A stretch of DNA of 45,618 bases from Hofstenia miamia (taxonomy: Eukaryota > Xenacoelomorpha > Acoela > Hofsteniidae). The position numbers and the translations under genes were made by a program. Position 1 is the stretch's first letter, and each line of letters opens with the position of its first letter. Location of the stretch: NCBI GenBank assembly GCA_900660155.1, contig CABFPE010000489.1:506344-551961 (forward strand). Reading direction: 5' to 3'. The notes beneath the pieces were generated by a model. It saw only the letters and a list, made by a program, of their open reading frames with translations. It was not told the origin of the DNA and ran no database searches. This document shows, in pieces, positions 31,523-42,090 of the stretch.

Positions 31523-33649
31523 ATGCCAAATTGCAAGGTGCAATTAAAAGACGACCATTTTTGTGTAATATGAAACTGCACTGATTGCACAAGACGCAAA
31601 AAGAAATTCACTAGGTCACCCAACTTTTTGAAGCATTCAAATACAAATTTGATAATAAACCAATTAGTTTTTGTTTGTTGTACATACAAAACGTTTTGTT
31701 AGACGGAAATAATAAAACTTCGAAACAAATTTATCATCGGTATATGTTTAGAAAATACTATTTCTCTCCCGCTTCTGCCGCCACTGCAGTAACACTCCAT
31801 TGTCTACATTTTATCTAAGCCCATTAGGAAATATTGGTAGCCTTTTATAATGGAAACATCTATAGGAGTAATAGCTATGGGCTTGCGCAATTTTTGATGC
31901 AGTTTTGAGCAAAAATAAAATTCATATATAAGAAAATATCTTTTTTTACAGGGAAATCACATTTTTTAAGAAAAACATTTAAATCCGTACCATACCTAAC
32001 GTTCATGCAATGGGGCAGGTTAAATATTTTTTGCTTTTTGAAAGTAAATTTTCTTAGCCTAGTTCAAGCCTATGGCTGACAAACTCTGACTTGCCGTAAG
32101 CCTGGACGGGTTTGAGACCGGTCACAAATTAAAAATGAAAAGAAAGTGGAGACCATTCTCTATCTCGTGGTATTTTCAGATGTTAAATATGTTAGTTATT
32201 TTGTGAGTTTAAACTTATTTTAAAATATTCCTAGTTTAGTTAAGGTTGGAAAAATTGTGTGGCTCAAAGTACGTTGCGCTGATTAAAAGAATTGATCCAA
32301 ATTCAATACATTAGCAAGTGAAAATTAAACTGTAAACAAGACCGTTGTTAATGGTGAAGTTTACGTTAAACTTGTGTTTGTACGCAAAGGTTTATGGTTA
32401 CATATAATAAGCTATAATAGGCTTGCTCGTGTATTCAAAGTAATGAAAATGCTCAACAGTTCACTTTGCAATTGCTTAGAACTAGGGCTCGGAGTTATAC
32501 CGAACAAAAACCGAAACCACCGGGTTCACCCAAAACCCAACTGAAAGAAAAATTAAATAACTCACATATATTGTTTAAAAGAAATGAGGCAATCTTCTTG
32601 AAAAAAGACTTGTAAAACAATATAATCTAGTGTTTTAAAAATACACATTAGAAAGAATTTATCTCAGTAAATGTCAAGTTTCCAACCATGCTATAACTTT
32701 AAATCAGAGCGATTAAGTTGAATGCATACGAAAAAGAGTTTCAATCTATCTGGTAAATTTATAATGAAGCTTGTCCAGCTCAGAATTTCCTCACGCTGTA
32801 TGATTGTTGGTAAATTTTGTTCAAGCAAATATGGAACAAACTCCTCATAATGATTACTAGTGTTGTCAGGTCAGGATTTTTAGATCAGGTCTATCAGGAT
32901 TAATCAGGTAAGGTCAGTTTTCAGGTCAGGTTTGAATCATCATAAATAGGATCATAGCAAAACAGGATCCCAATCAGGTTTATAATATCCATGTATGTCG
33001 ATCAATTTTATATCATTTTTGTTTTATTACATGGAAAAGTTTAATCAGTATAGTTTTGGTAGCAATTCTTTACTTAACTGCTTTCCTTCATTACGTATGT
33101 GAAATATGTCATAGGCTGGAGCAGAATATCAAATGATAGATTGGGATAACAACATATAATTACTGTATTCTATCTTTGCAAATGTCAATACAAATGCTTT
33201 GTTAATTTTGACTGGTTTCAGCTAATTACAGAACTCTGTTTACCAAATGACAAGTATATCTCCAGTTTCCTCTAAATTTTGCTAGTATTCTAATTGGTAT
33301 CTATCAAATGACATCCTTAACATAATCCATGTGTTATTATGGTTGCATGAGTCTGACAAATAATTCTGTACGATTAATATGTTAATTACTAAAACCGATG
33401 TTTGCATACAGTCACAGAATAAAAGAAAGGGAAAACGTTATTTCAGAAGAGGCCGATGTTGCTTAATATCTTATGTCAATTTTTTATATATATTTTCTTA
33501 TTCATGTGCAGTTTATATATATCGGGAAAAAAGAGACTGAAAATACTTGAATTATCTCGGCAACGGAAAAACTTAAAATTGTAAGTAATATATGAACTTA
33601 AATATCAGACAAACTGCTTTTGACTACATTTACTAAAAGTCAAAATGTT
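31523..33649. other. No gene; degenerate repeats at 32483-32560 and 32871-32990
   Basis: 32483-32560 starts TAGGGCTCGGAGTTATACCG and is rich in CCGAA/ACCC units, and 32871-32990 is rich in TCAGG units (GTTGTCAGGTCAGGATT at its start). Each looks like one end of a hAT-like small element of the same style as those at 13.0 and 27.9 kb, but I found no matching opposite end. Confidence 0.4.
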
Positions 33650-34300
33650 TTTCTATGCTAAGGATAACTTGTGTGAGTCTTTGTGAAATTGACATGACCA
33701 AATTGGACCTCATTTCTGATGTCACCACCTCTTGAGTTTCCATTACATATTGCTTCAAATCTTCCAAATTTTGTAGAGATTTTTTCTACACGAAATTTTG
33801 AGAACGTGCCAGACATTTTCAATGCGCTGTCTGTTTGCAAGATCTAGTGCTCTGGATATAAAGCATTAGCATAAGTGATGAACTCTTGTAGCATTTGGCA
33901 ATTTTTTGGACCATTGATGTTTCCAGGGCCATCCACGATTTGGAGGTAGAAACCCCTCAACGAAAGTGCTCCCCAAACTATCAGTTTTTAGGAAATTTTG
34001 GAGCCGAAACTGTCGGTTTTGCCATTTTTCGAATACCAAAACCTTATTTGAAAAATGCTCTCGTCTGTATTCCAGACATCATGAAATTCATAATCTTTCC
34101 AGTTATTGGAAAAATCAGTCTTTTTGATTCGTGGGTTTCGGTAGGATGAAGCTAAAAAATTTTTGTAGTCAGAATTTCCATTTCATAAAATTCTGAATAC
34201 AAAGACTTTTTAGCTTCATCCCAGAAAGAGATTTGTCATTGCAGAAGTTTTGGGGGTCCTTCCGAATGTCACATATATTCTTTGGCCACAACGTCAAATT
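33650..34300 (-). pseudogene. Tc1/mariner transposase remnant
   Basis: Minus-strand pieces in order: FHDVWNTDESIFQI (about 34095-34060), first catalytic Asp block; WGALSLRGFYLQIVDG; LQEFITYANALYPEH (about 33895-33860); ILQTDSA (about 33843-33824), which contains the second Asp; then in another frame over the same bases DLANRQRIENVWHVLK (about 33843-33796), the third-acid block, so about 100 bp between them is deleted. RKNLYKI and SQ/RLTQVIL-like remains follow. Dead copy; belongs to a different family from the fragments at 3.6-4.3 and 14 kb. The open frames on the plus strand here are shadows. Confidence 0.75.
34144..34221. other. 78-nt near-perfect hairpin
   Basis: GGATGAAGCTAAAAA at the left pairs with TTTTTAGCTTCATCC at the right, and the stem continues to about 35 bp with three mismatches or wobbles and a loop of about 8 nt. 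Size and shape resemble an animal pre-miRNA. It overlaps the N-terminal side of the Tc1/mariner remnant, so it may simply be a local inverted duplication. Confidence 0.7.
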
Positions 34301-35377
34301 TATGGGTGCTTCATTTATAACATCATATGATAATTTCATCGAATAATCTCACATAATTAGTGACAAATTGAAAAAATTGTCATTACATGTTTTGTTTTTT
34401 ACCCAAATTGAACGCATCTCTGAATGATTTATACACGCTATTAATGGGAACGGATTGCAGTATTTAATTTGTATTTAATTGTTTCTCTATTGTTGACGAA
34501 TATTTCATCAATATCACTGATATACCTTAAAGATATAAACAATTTTTTTTCCAATTGTTGCGATACCTAAGATTTGCTTTCAAGCTTAAATATTTGAATT
34601 GGTGACAGTTGCATAGGAATATTAACAAAGTTTTTAAAATTATACAATTTCATCCCTGAAGCAAAATTGTGTTATTCAAAACTTACCCTATTTAGCTCCA
34701 GTCAATTCATTTCTGATTGATGATAGGCACACAAAGTTTATTAAAATACTATGGAATTTAATGTATTGACAAGCGCAGGGATAGCTGTATTAGCGGAGCA
34801 AAATATGGTAAAACGCAAGCAGCCATAAAGCATCGCTTGGTGAATGCTTCACACAACAATTGAGTCAAAAGCAATTTATTGCAAAAAATCTTTGGTACAA
34901 GACTATAAACTAAAAACTATTTACGAAATAATAGTAACATATACATATATAGTACCAAATATTGTTAAGATAAATGCATTTAGACCTGTTAGTAGAATTC
35001 TAAGCAAATATTCATAAACGGTAGGAATTATTCAATTTGTATAATGCCAGTTTAAGGAATTTCCATCTCAATAATTGCAAAATTAATCTATTTTTAAAAT
35101 GTGAGATCCGATTTATTCGAAAATCTATGTTGAAAGAAGTAACTATCAACATTCAATTAGAATTATTCCAGCTTGAAGAAAACATTGAAAAAACTTCTGC
35201 CACATGGAAAAGCCTGATTGCATACAACATTACTTTGGTCCAATATTTGAAACTCAACTATCAACTATAAAAATGAAGACAGTTATTTTAATACACAGCT
35301 GATGATTCTAAAGTTAATTCAAAACGTGTAAAGAGGCCAAACTACAATGTCTAAAAACAAGCTCAAAAATATAATTT
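34301..35377. other. No recognisable gene
   Basis: AT-rich. The 77-codon frame at 35037-35270 is not recognisable and has low-complexity composition. Confidence 0.5.
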
Positions 35378-35450
35378 TGCTCCGAACATAAATTTACTGA
35401 CTTTACCAGACCCGAACTTAGCCCGAACTCACTTGATCTGAATATGTTTC
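35378..35450. repeat. Left CCGAA-type degenerate arm
   Basis: GCTCCGAACATAAATTTACT, then ACCCGAACTTAGCCCGAACTC. Its inverse counterpart, with ACCCGACCCAACCCGAA read on the minus strand, is at about 38243-38310, after the RNase H frame. Together they may be the worn ends of a small DNA transposon that encloses the retroelement. Confidence 0.35.
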
Positions 35451-35691
35451 TTAATGTATATGCATTATGCTATTATTTTCTTTGGATCCTACTTTGAGTA
35501 TAAATCAGTATTCTTTTTTACTTTTTTCGCACTCTAGTTAGATATTCTATTCTATTCTAAAGATTAGATTGATTATTTAAAAAGTGCTAATTCGAGAAGC
35601 TCCGAGACGTTCAGTAATATCAAATTACTACTGTTTCCCTATCAGAAAATTAGTGATGTTAATGATCATTTGAATGATCAGAGATCCATAA

Positions 35692-36635
35692 CTTCAAATC
35701 AAAGAAAACGATTCGGATCCAGAACCACCGCAATTAACTCTTGAAATGCTCGCTGCCTCCATCCACCACCTAGAAAAGTTGATACTTCATGGAAACGTTC
35801 GACAGACCAACACTCATCGCGATCGTGACCATTCTCCGCCAAATACTAGTGTTACTCCAAGCAACGTCCCCACAGTCATTGCAACTAAAGCCTTTGGTGC
35901 TGCAGATCTCGGAACATTTTCGCAACAGATTGCTGACAAACTTGCACTCCCGCACTACAGAGGACGAGACCGCCGTGAATTGGGCATGCTCAACAACTTC
36001 TTATGTGACTACCACCACCTCGACTACGACAATCGGAGAGACATTCGTATCGACTCAGAGTCCTCATCTCCTCCCAACGCTACGGATGGGATGCCACCCT
36101 ATCAGCGACTAAAGATGTCTCACTTCTCCAACTCGGGATCGATCACTTACATCAACCAGCACAGAGATTCTCTAAACCGAAACGCAAGCAGTCCCACCGC
36201 AAGAAGCAGCCCGAGAAGAAGGAGTAGCCCGTCTCTTTCTCCAATATTGGATTTTTCGATCTCAGATCCAAATGTCTCATTCTTTACGAGTCCAGTAAGT
36301 CCTGGTATTGTGCCAGGCTGTGAGACTCCCGCTGCACACTCTAGTTTTATTTCTTTCAGCTCTACATGTTCTACGATTCTTATGCCAGAGTCTACTATAA
36401 TCGAAGTTATTCCTTGGTCTCCATTGGAACCAGTTCTGGACGCTCTTCTCTCTTCTACGCAGCCCTCTCTTGACTCTCTTTGTATTGAAGAAGCAGATCA
36501 GCGTCAGCCCTCGCCTGTCATCGACTTAGGTTTTCTTATGTATGTTAACGAGATCGCCACACATCTTCCCGAGTCAGCGCAGAGGCCATTCCTCGATTAT
36601 TACACATCACTCTCAAATCAACTCATTCTCAGTAG
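35692..36635 (+). pseudogene. Gag-like upstream region of an unclassified RT element
   Basis: GC-richer than all surroundings. Frame 1 is open from 35692 to 37038 and begins with the acidic NDSDPEPPQLTLEMLAASI. Frame 2 is open at 35789-36112 (LIAIVTILRQILVLLQ, hydrophobic helix-like). Frame 3 at 36009-36230 ends with a basic tail (KPKRKQSHRKKQPEKKE, stop at about 36228), while frame 1 over the same bases is Ser/Pro/Arg-rich (SSPTARSSPRRRSSP). Coding signal therefore appears to move between frames, either from indels or from real overlap. A basic C-terminus suggests a nucleic-acid-binding capsid-type protein. No Cys-His knuckle. Identity is inferred only from position before the RT. Confidence 0.5.
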
Positions 36636-37877
36636 ACTCCGACAATTCCTAGCCAGACACCGCATCCAGAAGAGGAACAAGAAGATGAACAGGAACCAGA
36701 TGACGTCTCAGAACATAGCTTATGTTCGCAAATGGAATTTCCACCCGGTATGTCTGAAGAACCAAAGATGCTTGATCCTCCTGAATATAATTTTGAGAAA
36801 CTTGATGTTGATTGGTCACTTTTACATCAACATCACCAGTTGCCGCACCATCTCTACTCAATCAAGGCTACCTTCATCACTTTCACGAAGTTCAGACCTT
36901 ATGTCGTCAAGAAGCCTTGGCCCATGGCTCCACATTTACGCTCACATGTTCTTGCACACTTTGACTCTCTGTTGGCCACAGACATCATCGAGCGGTCTCC
37001 TAGGTCTCCATTTACCTTCCACTGCTTTGCAGTCCTGAAATCCAAAGATAAGATCCGCATCGTAATTGACTTTAGTCCGGTAACATCTGTCTCACAACAT
37101 CTGAAATTCTACCTACCTCCATTTGTTAAAGTAGTTAAGAACTTTCAGCCGCCTTCAGACCACAGAATGCTTATTCTCAATCTCCAGTCTGCATTCTATC
37201 ATTTAGATCTTCGCCAAGACCAACGTTATAAGACGTGCTTCCCAGCTCCAGATGGACGCAGATTTCGCTTTAAGAAGTTACCGATGGGATTGGCGATTTT
37301 TCCGTATTCTTTTCAAATGTTTTTGAATTACTTTTTGGAACCGTTACGTGGCTTATGCAGTTTATGTTGGGGCCACATAGACAACATCGTCTTGGTTTTT
37401 CCCATGCAGAATTTTCAGGAAATTGACTCATACCTCACTTTCTTAATGTCTTGTGGTATCAAGTTTCAACGTTTGAAGACAGATCGTATTCCTTGCCGCT
37501 CAGCGGAAGTTCTAGGCTTCCATATGGACTTACCCTCTTCTCGTTTAGCAGTCGCAAAAGAAAAAGACATGATGCTTTCTTTTATCTTATCTAAGGATTT
37601 ATCTGACATTTCCAAGAAGTCGAGACAACGCTACCTTGGTCATCTAGCATTCTCTTGGCCACTTATTGGGACTTGGGCCTTGATCAAGCCACTTTATTAT
37701 TCTACGGATCGGCCGAATCTAATTGCACTAATTCGCTATATTTTCCTTACGTTTCCACATCATTACACTTGGACTCAAACAGCAGAGACAAATCAAGAAT
37801 TATGGTATGCAGATGCCTCTAATTATGCTGTAGGAATTGTACACTCTCATCATACGCATCCCAGGCCGTATACGTAA
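36636..37877 (+). pseudogene. Reverse transcriptase of an unclassified retroelement
   Basis: Frame 3, open from 36636; first ATG 36732. Acidic lead-in, then fingers (RSHVLAHFDSLLATDIIERS), FAVLKSKDKIRIVIDFS, motif A as LILNLQSAFYHLDL (Asp expected, Asn present), motif B FRFKKLPMGLAIFPYSFQMF, motif C as WGHIDNIVL (second Asp replaced by Asn), motif D SCGIKFQRLKTDR, motif E AEVLGFHMD, thumb/connection RQRYLGHLAFSWP...PLYY, and the start of RNase H (ELWYADASNYAVGIV). LPMGL and FQMFLNYFLEPL are between Ty3-like and pararetroviral patterns; the DIRS hallmarks LPFGLS and YLDDW are missing. Both Asp losses make it inactive. It ends at a stop within RNase H. Confidence 0.75.
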
Positions 37878-37884
37878 CCTTTAG

Positions 37885-38241
37885 AAAGATACTAGTATGC
37901 ATATTTACACAAAAGAAATGGTTGCTGTAACAATCGCTGCTTTCATGGCGATGCCTCGTTCAGTCATCTACACGGACTCGAAGGCATTATATCATTCTAC
38001 ACTGAAGTTCAAGACGCCACAATATGAACTTTTTGAGTTATCGATTGCTTTAAATTTGCTTTTGTTTACAAAAGATTTAATTGTAAAATGGGTGCCTACG
38101 CAGGAAAATCCGGCCGATGCCCCAAGTCGTAATATACATGATTTTGTAAATCTTCCAGTGCATGTTAAGTCCTTTCTTTCACGCCCTCTACTAACAGCAA
38201 TTAACTATTTTGTTAAGTCTATAAATAGGGTAGGGTATTAA
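37885..38241 (+). pseudogene. RNase H C-terminal part of the same element
   Basis: Frame 1, after a break of about 20 bases with stops. IYTKEMVAVTIAAFM supplies the Glu, VIYTDSKALYHST the second Asp, and WVPTQENPADAPSR the last Asp, so together with YADAS upstream all RNase H acidic residues are present. The distance from the Glu block to the TDS block is short, unlike Ty3, where a long insert lies there. The NPAD.PSR ending resembles DIRS and hepadnaviral RNase H. No integrase, tyrosine recombinase or envelope-like frame follows before the CCGAA arm. Confidence 0.75.
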
Positions 38242-38242
38242 A

Positions 38243-38627
38243 TTTTCGGGTTGGGTCGGGTACCGGTAGTAAGTATTCCGATTTGGTGGAGTTCGGATCC
38301 ATGTTCACCTCATACTGTCACTCGTTAATAGCATGGTTTTTTATATTATTTTCACAATCTATCTTGCAATAATCAGCAAATTATCATTTGCAAATATCAA
38401 GTTTACATGCAATTAACGTTTACAAATGCATAACAGTAAAAACATATTTGGGACTATGAACTTAAGAAAGGTTTTCTGATAGAGTACTAATCAAATAAAG
38501 GGCTTTCATTTTTGTGTTGAGCATTCATGACAGTAATTGTTGTCGGGTTGGCTTCAGGTAGTAAACTTTGGGTTCAAATAGTTAGGTTAGTTCTCATTGA
38601 GTTAGGTGCGGGGTCAATTGAGAGAAG
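38243..38627. repeat. Right CCGAA-type arm and further degenerate repeats
   Basis: TTCGGGTTGGGTCGGGTACCGG at 38243-38265 and GAGTTCGGATCC at about 38290 mirror the left arm at 35378-35450. Similar units (TCGGGTTGGC, TTGGGTTC, TTAGGTGCGGGG) appear at 38545-38625. Confidence 0.4.
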
Positions 38628-39050
38628 TGAAGCCAACTTAAACTTTAAAGTTCTTGCAATTTCACGCAAATTCTATGCTAATGCTTGAATGCAAATTTTA
38701 AGGTGCGTTAAAATTAAAAAATATTTAGCTTGGTTCTTTATTTTTAAATTTGGAATGGTTTTATACTAGTTTCATCATCTTGCTAGAAATTTGTTTAAAA
38801 ATTTAATTGTTTAGTTTTTTGACAAAATATGTTTTTTAGTATTCTGTCTATCATGTAAAGTGATAGTTGCATTAAAAACAGTCATTTGATGATAGAAACA
38901 AACTGAGACAAAATTTCTGTTCCAATGATATGCTTTAAAAATGCAAATTTCAAGTTATCTTAAATTCTAGTGACATTTAAGATTTCCTTTCAAGAATTAC
39001 CAGTGAATTTGCAAGAACTTGCAGGAACTTTAAAGTTTAAGTTGGCATCA
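38628..39050. mobile_element. 423-bp element with ~30-bp terminal inverted repeats
   Basis: Left end TGAAGCCAACTTAAACTTTA then AAGTTCTTGCAA; the right end read on the minus strand is TGATGCCAACTTAAACTTTA then AAGTTCCTGCAAG. Ends match except for two or three bases. Interior AT-rich, no frame. I found no clear target duplication, so the exact class is open. Confidence 0.65.
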
Positions 39051-41757
39051 GTTCCATGGTGATTGTTTGGTTAAATACTAAACTTTTAAATGTTTACAGA
39101 TATTTTCAATAAATTTTACTTTTAGAATTACAGCATAAAATCTATTGAAAATAATGTTTTAAAGAAAATATTTGTAATGAGATCTACTATCCTTGTTTTG
39201 ATTGATAATTTCGTTACAAACATAGCAATAGATTTGGGGACGTACTTTTGTAGGAAATTGAACATGTTTTGCTATATATTTATAGTTTGAATTTTATAAA
39301 ATTTAACTTGAAAATTTTTAATGACACAATAAATATAACTTCTAAATCTGTATATACACATTAAAATTTAGAATATGCACGTTATTCAACTGTTGAAAGT
39401 GTCTCATTAAACGTTGTTAAGATATGTATAGTCACAAGCAGAATTTACAAGCCAACTGTTACAATTTAAACTGTGTCGTTGGCAAGTTCACAAACTCAAT
39501 TAAAACTTTGAGAAAATCAAGCAACTCAATGTAAGGATTTTATTCTAATTCATTTATTAATTCAGTTAATAATTCAAAATGTTTCTTGATTTACATATTC
39601 ATAATTGAACATGAGATTGGAATTCATTGGTTTATCACTAACAATTTCAGTAGAAATATGCTTTTACGCAGAAAATAGAACAAAACAATATATTATTTCA
39701 TTTTCTCAATTGTATATTTTATCTCTAATAAAAATTGCAGAAAAATTATTGCATGCAATTCTAGCAATGTTTGTCAAATTAGAAAGTCAACAGCAGATAT
39801 TTCTCGAGGCCACGGGCCGGTCCGCACACCGCTAGGCTCTAGTTCTTACACTAAAGTTTTTGTCGAATGTATTTTTAATAGAATTATGTTAGGCCACAAT
39901 TTTCATTATTAAGGTTTGATCCATCATAATCAAAATTGACAGCATCCATGTTATTTAAAAAAATATATATCATTTTGGAAGTATTCGATGGGAAGCATTT
40001 GATGAACTCAGTATGATTTGGTATATATGTACTGTGCTTTATTGCCTTCATTCATTAAAATGTGAATATGCCAAAGGACGGCCTAATACAACAAAAAACT
40101 GAGTAACAATATATGATGAATGTAATCTACCTATACAACGTTAATGTCAAATACTTTGTTGGATTATGATTTGATTTCTTCTAATTTTAGGAGCAACCAA
40201 TTTACTCAAGGAACAGTTTATGTCAATTTCCCTCTTAATTCTAATATAATTACAATTAGCATTTATATTCAGGGCATTCTGAATAATATCAAGTTGCTAC
40301 TATGGTTGCATGACTGGGCTTAATTTCTAAAAAATACTGAATTTTGAAATATTTTATGTTTTACAATATGGTAATACCTAAAACTGATGGTTGCAATGTA
40401 AGTCTAAGGATATATATTATTCATTAAGAGGAGTATGTTATTTTTATGAAGTCCTTCCACAATGGTCACCAGCATTTAATAGGCTTAAACAGATTTGGTT
40501 TGACATTGAATCATATCAGGTCCGGTTTGAAATACAGATTAGCTCATCTCTAGTTTTCAACAACAAATTAAGGTTGCATTTATGAAGAATTTTTCCATAC
40601 GTTTTAATAGTTAACATTGTCGCACATAACATTTTATTTTTCATTGAGAATAATAGTATATTCAGTTGTCGAATATTTTTGAAATATTTTACACCAAGCT
40701 ATTGAAGATAAAAGTGCAATGTCCGCAATTCCATCTAGGAGTGAAGTAGAAAATGTTTTTTTGGATTTCTGAAAACATTAAAAAATGTTCCTACGAAAAT
40801 ATTGAAACAAATCTGGAAGTGTCTTTTCTATTAACATTGTTTCGAGTATTAATCAAGCTTGAAAACTCACATCGCTAAAAGTATATTTTTTCAATGAGTG
40901 TTCATTCTGTTTACAGCCTAAACAACTTCGTAGCAAGCTGGAAAATTTGTAGTAGACAAAGCAAAATAATACAAAGTAATTTGTTTAAGAATATTTTTGG
41001 AACAGTCTTGCTGGCAGGGTTTCCACTGCTTGTCAAGCAAGTAGGCTTCACGACAGTCATCGTCAGGGGCGCACTCAGGTTTTTTCTGAGGAAGGGTACT
41101 ATTCTTTATATATATATATATATATATATTTGGCATATTTTCATAAATATTCTTACATTCAAAGTAGTTGATAAATTCATTATTCTGAAGATTTTCATTA
41201 CAACTATTATTTTAAAATCATTATTAGGTGAATTAAATAGTATATGCTTTTTGACATTTTACCCAAACCAGAAAGGTTGATATTAACTAAATTAAAGTGT
41301 GAGGTTTACTATTTCATATATCTACTCTTTTATGTCATATTGGCATACTGAATGTTTGTTGAAAATTACTAAAACTGAAATATTTTTCCCTGCATCTATA
41401 CAACCCTAACCAAAGTTGGCTAACACACATATGTGCTCCGCGGTTCAGTAGATTATGTCGAGCACAGGCTTTTGCCCTGTTAAGTGATCATAGTTTCAAT
41501 AGGAAACGTTTCTTTTTTGTGGTAGGTTGATCTTTAAAACATTCTTTACTTTTTATCTCTTAGTTACTCCAACCAAAACCTTAAGCCCAATTCTTGTCAT
41601 GCTTAAATCCTGCCCAACATAAACTTTAGAAAATGTGCTCACTGAAGTTGAAAATTCAAGAGTACATAATACTAATGTACAATTTCAAAACGTTGTTTAA
41701 GAAATTGTATAATATTCGCTACAACTGTTGCGTAATAGTACATTTTTTCAATTTCAG
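39051..41757. other. No firm gene; short GC-rich motifs
   Basis: Mostly AT-rich. 39804-39834 (GAGGCCACGGGCCGGTCCGC) looks like the end of a hAT-type element read on the minus strand. At 41046-41085, CATCGTCAGGGGCGCACTCAGG is another hAT-end-like motif next to a TA run at 41105-41131. Open frames at 39605, 40391 and 40894 are not convincing. Confidence 0.4.
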
Positions 41758-42090
41758 CCGGTTCCTTCTAAAATCTCAGTCGAACCCCAGCACACCGCAG
41801 GTTCATCTCCGACTTAAACTCCTCTTAACAAAGAGAGAACAGGAGTAAAGATCATGCCGTATAAATACTGTGCTGTTTAGTTGTTGTTTGACTTCCTTGT
41901 TTTGGTTTTCCTTCTTTTTATATTTTGTTTTTGTTAGCGTCCAGAGCTCAGTTACTTCTTTATTTGTGTGTTTTTTTACTTGTTCGGTCTTCTGTACATA
42001 TGTTTAACCTTTTTATTTAAAAGTCCACAGGCGCCTTGTCAGGCTTTTCCTTCGTTTTTTGGTTGTTTAATAAAATTGTGCGTGAATGGT
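41758..42090 (+). CDS. Possible terminal exon and 3' UTR of a host gene
   Basis: TTTTTTCAATTTCAG is a strong acceptor. In phase 0, 19 codons follow (PVPSKISVEPQHTAGSSPT) to TAA at 41815-41817; in another phase 30 codons follow (RFLLKSQSNPSTPQ...) to TAA at 41847. Both are richer in codon-like composition than the neighbourhood. A T/G-rich 3' UTR-like stretch ends with AATAAA at 42069-42074 and a GT-rich segment after it. Upstream exons are not identified. The product is not recognised. Confidence 0.4.
42069..42074 (+). terminator. AATAAA polyadenylation signal
   Basis: Lies about 250 nt after the candidate terminal exon and is followed by GTGCGTGAATGGTGACGGGT, a GT-rich downstream element. 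Confidence 0.4.

Noticed and set aside
31339..31689. 116-codon minus-strand frame
   Set aside because: Low-complexity hydrophobic composition; the opposite strand over the same bases is more protein-like.
33895..34149. 84-codon plus-strand frame at 33.9-34.1 kb
   Set aside because: Shadow of the minus-strand Tc1/mariner transposase remnant.
35692..38241. Calling the retroelement an endogenous hepadnavirus
   Set aside because: Only motif B and the RNase H ending are suggestive; no terminal protein domain or genome layout was shown, and the segment after motif B looks as much like Ty3. Left unclassified.
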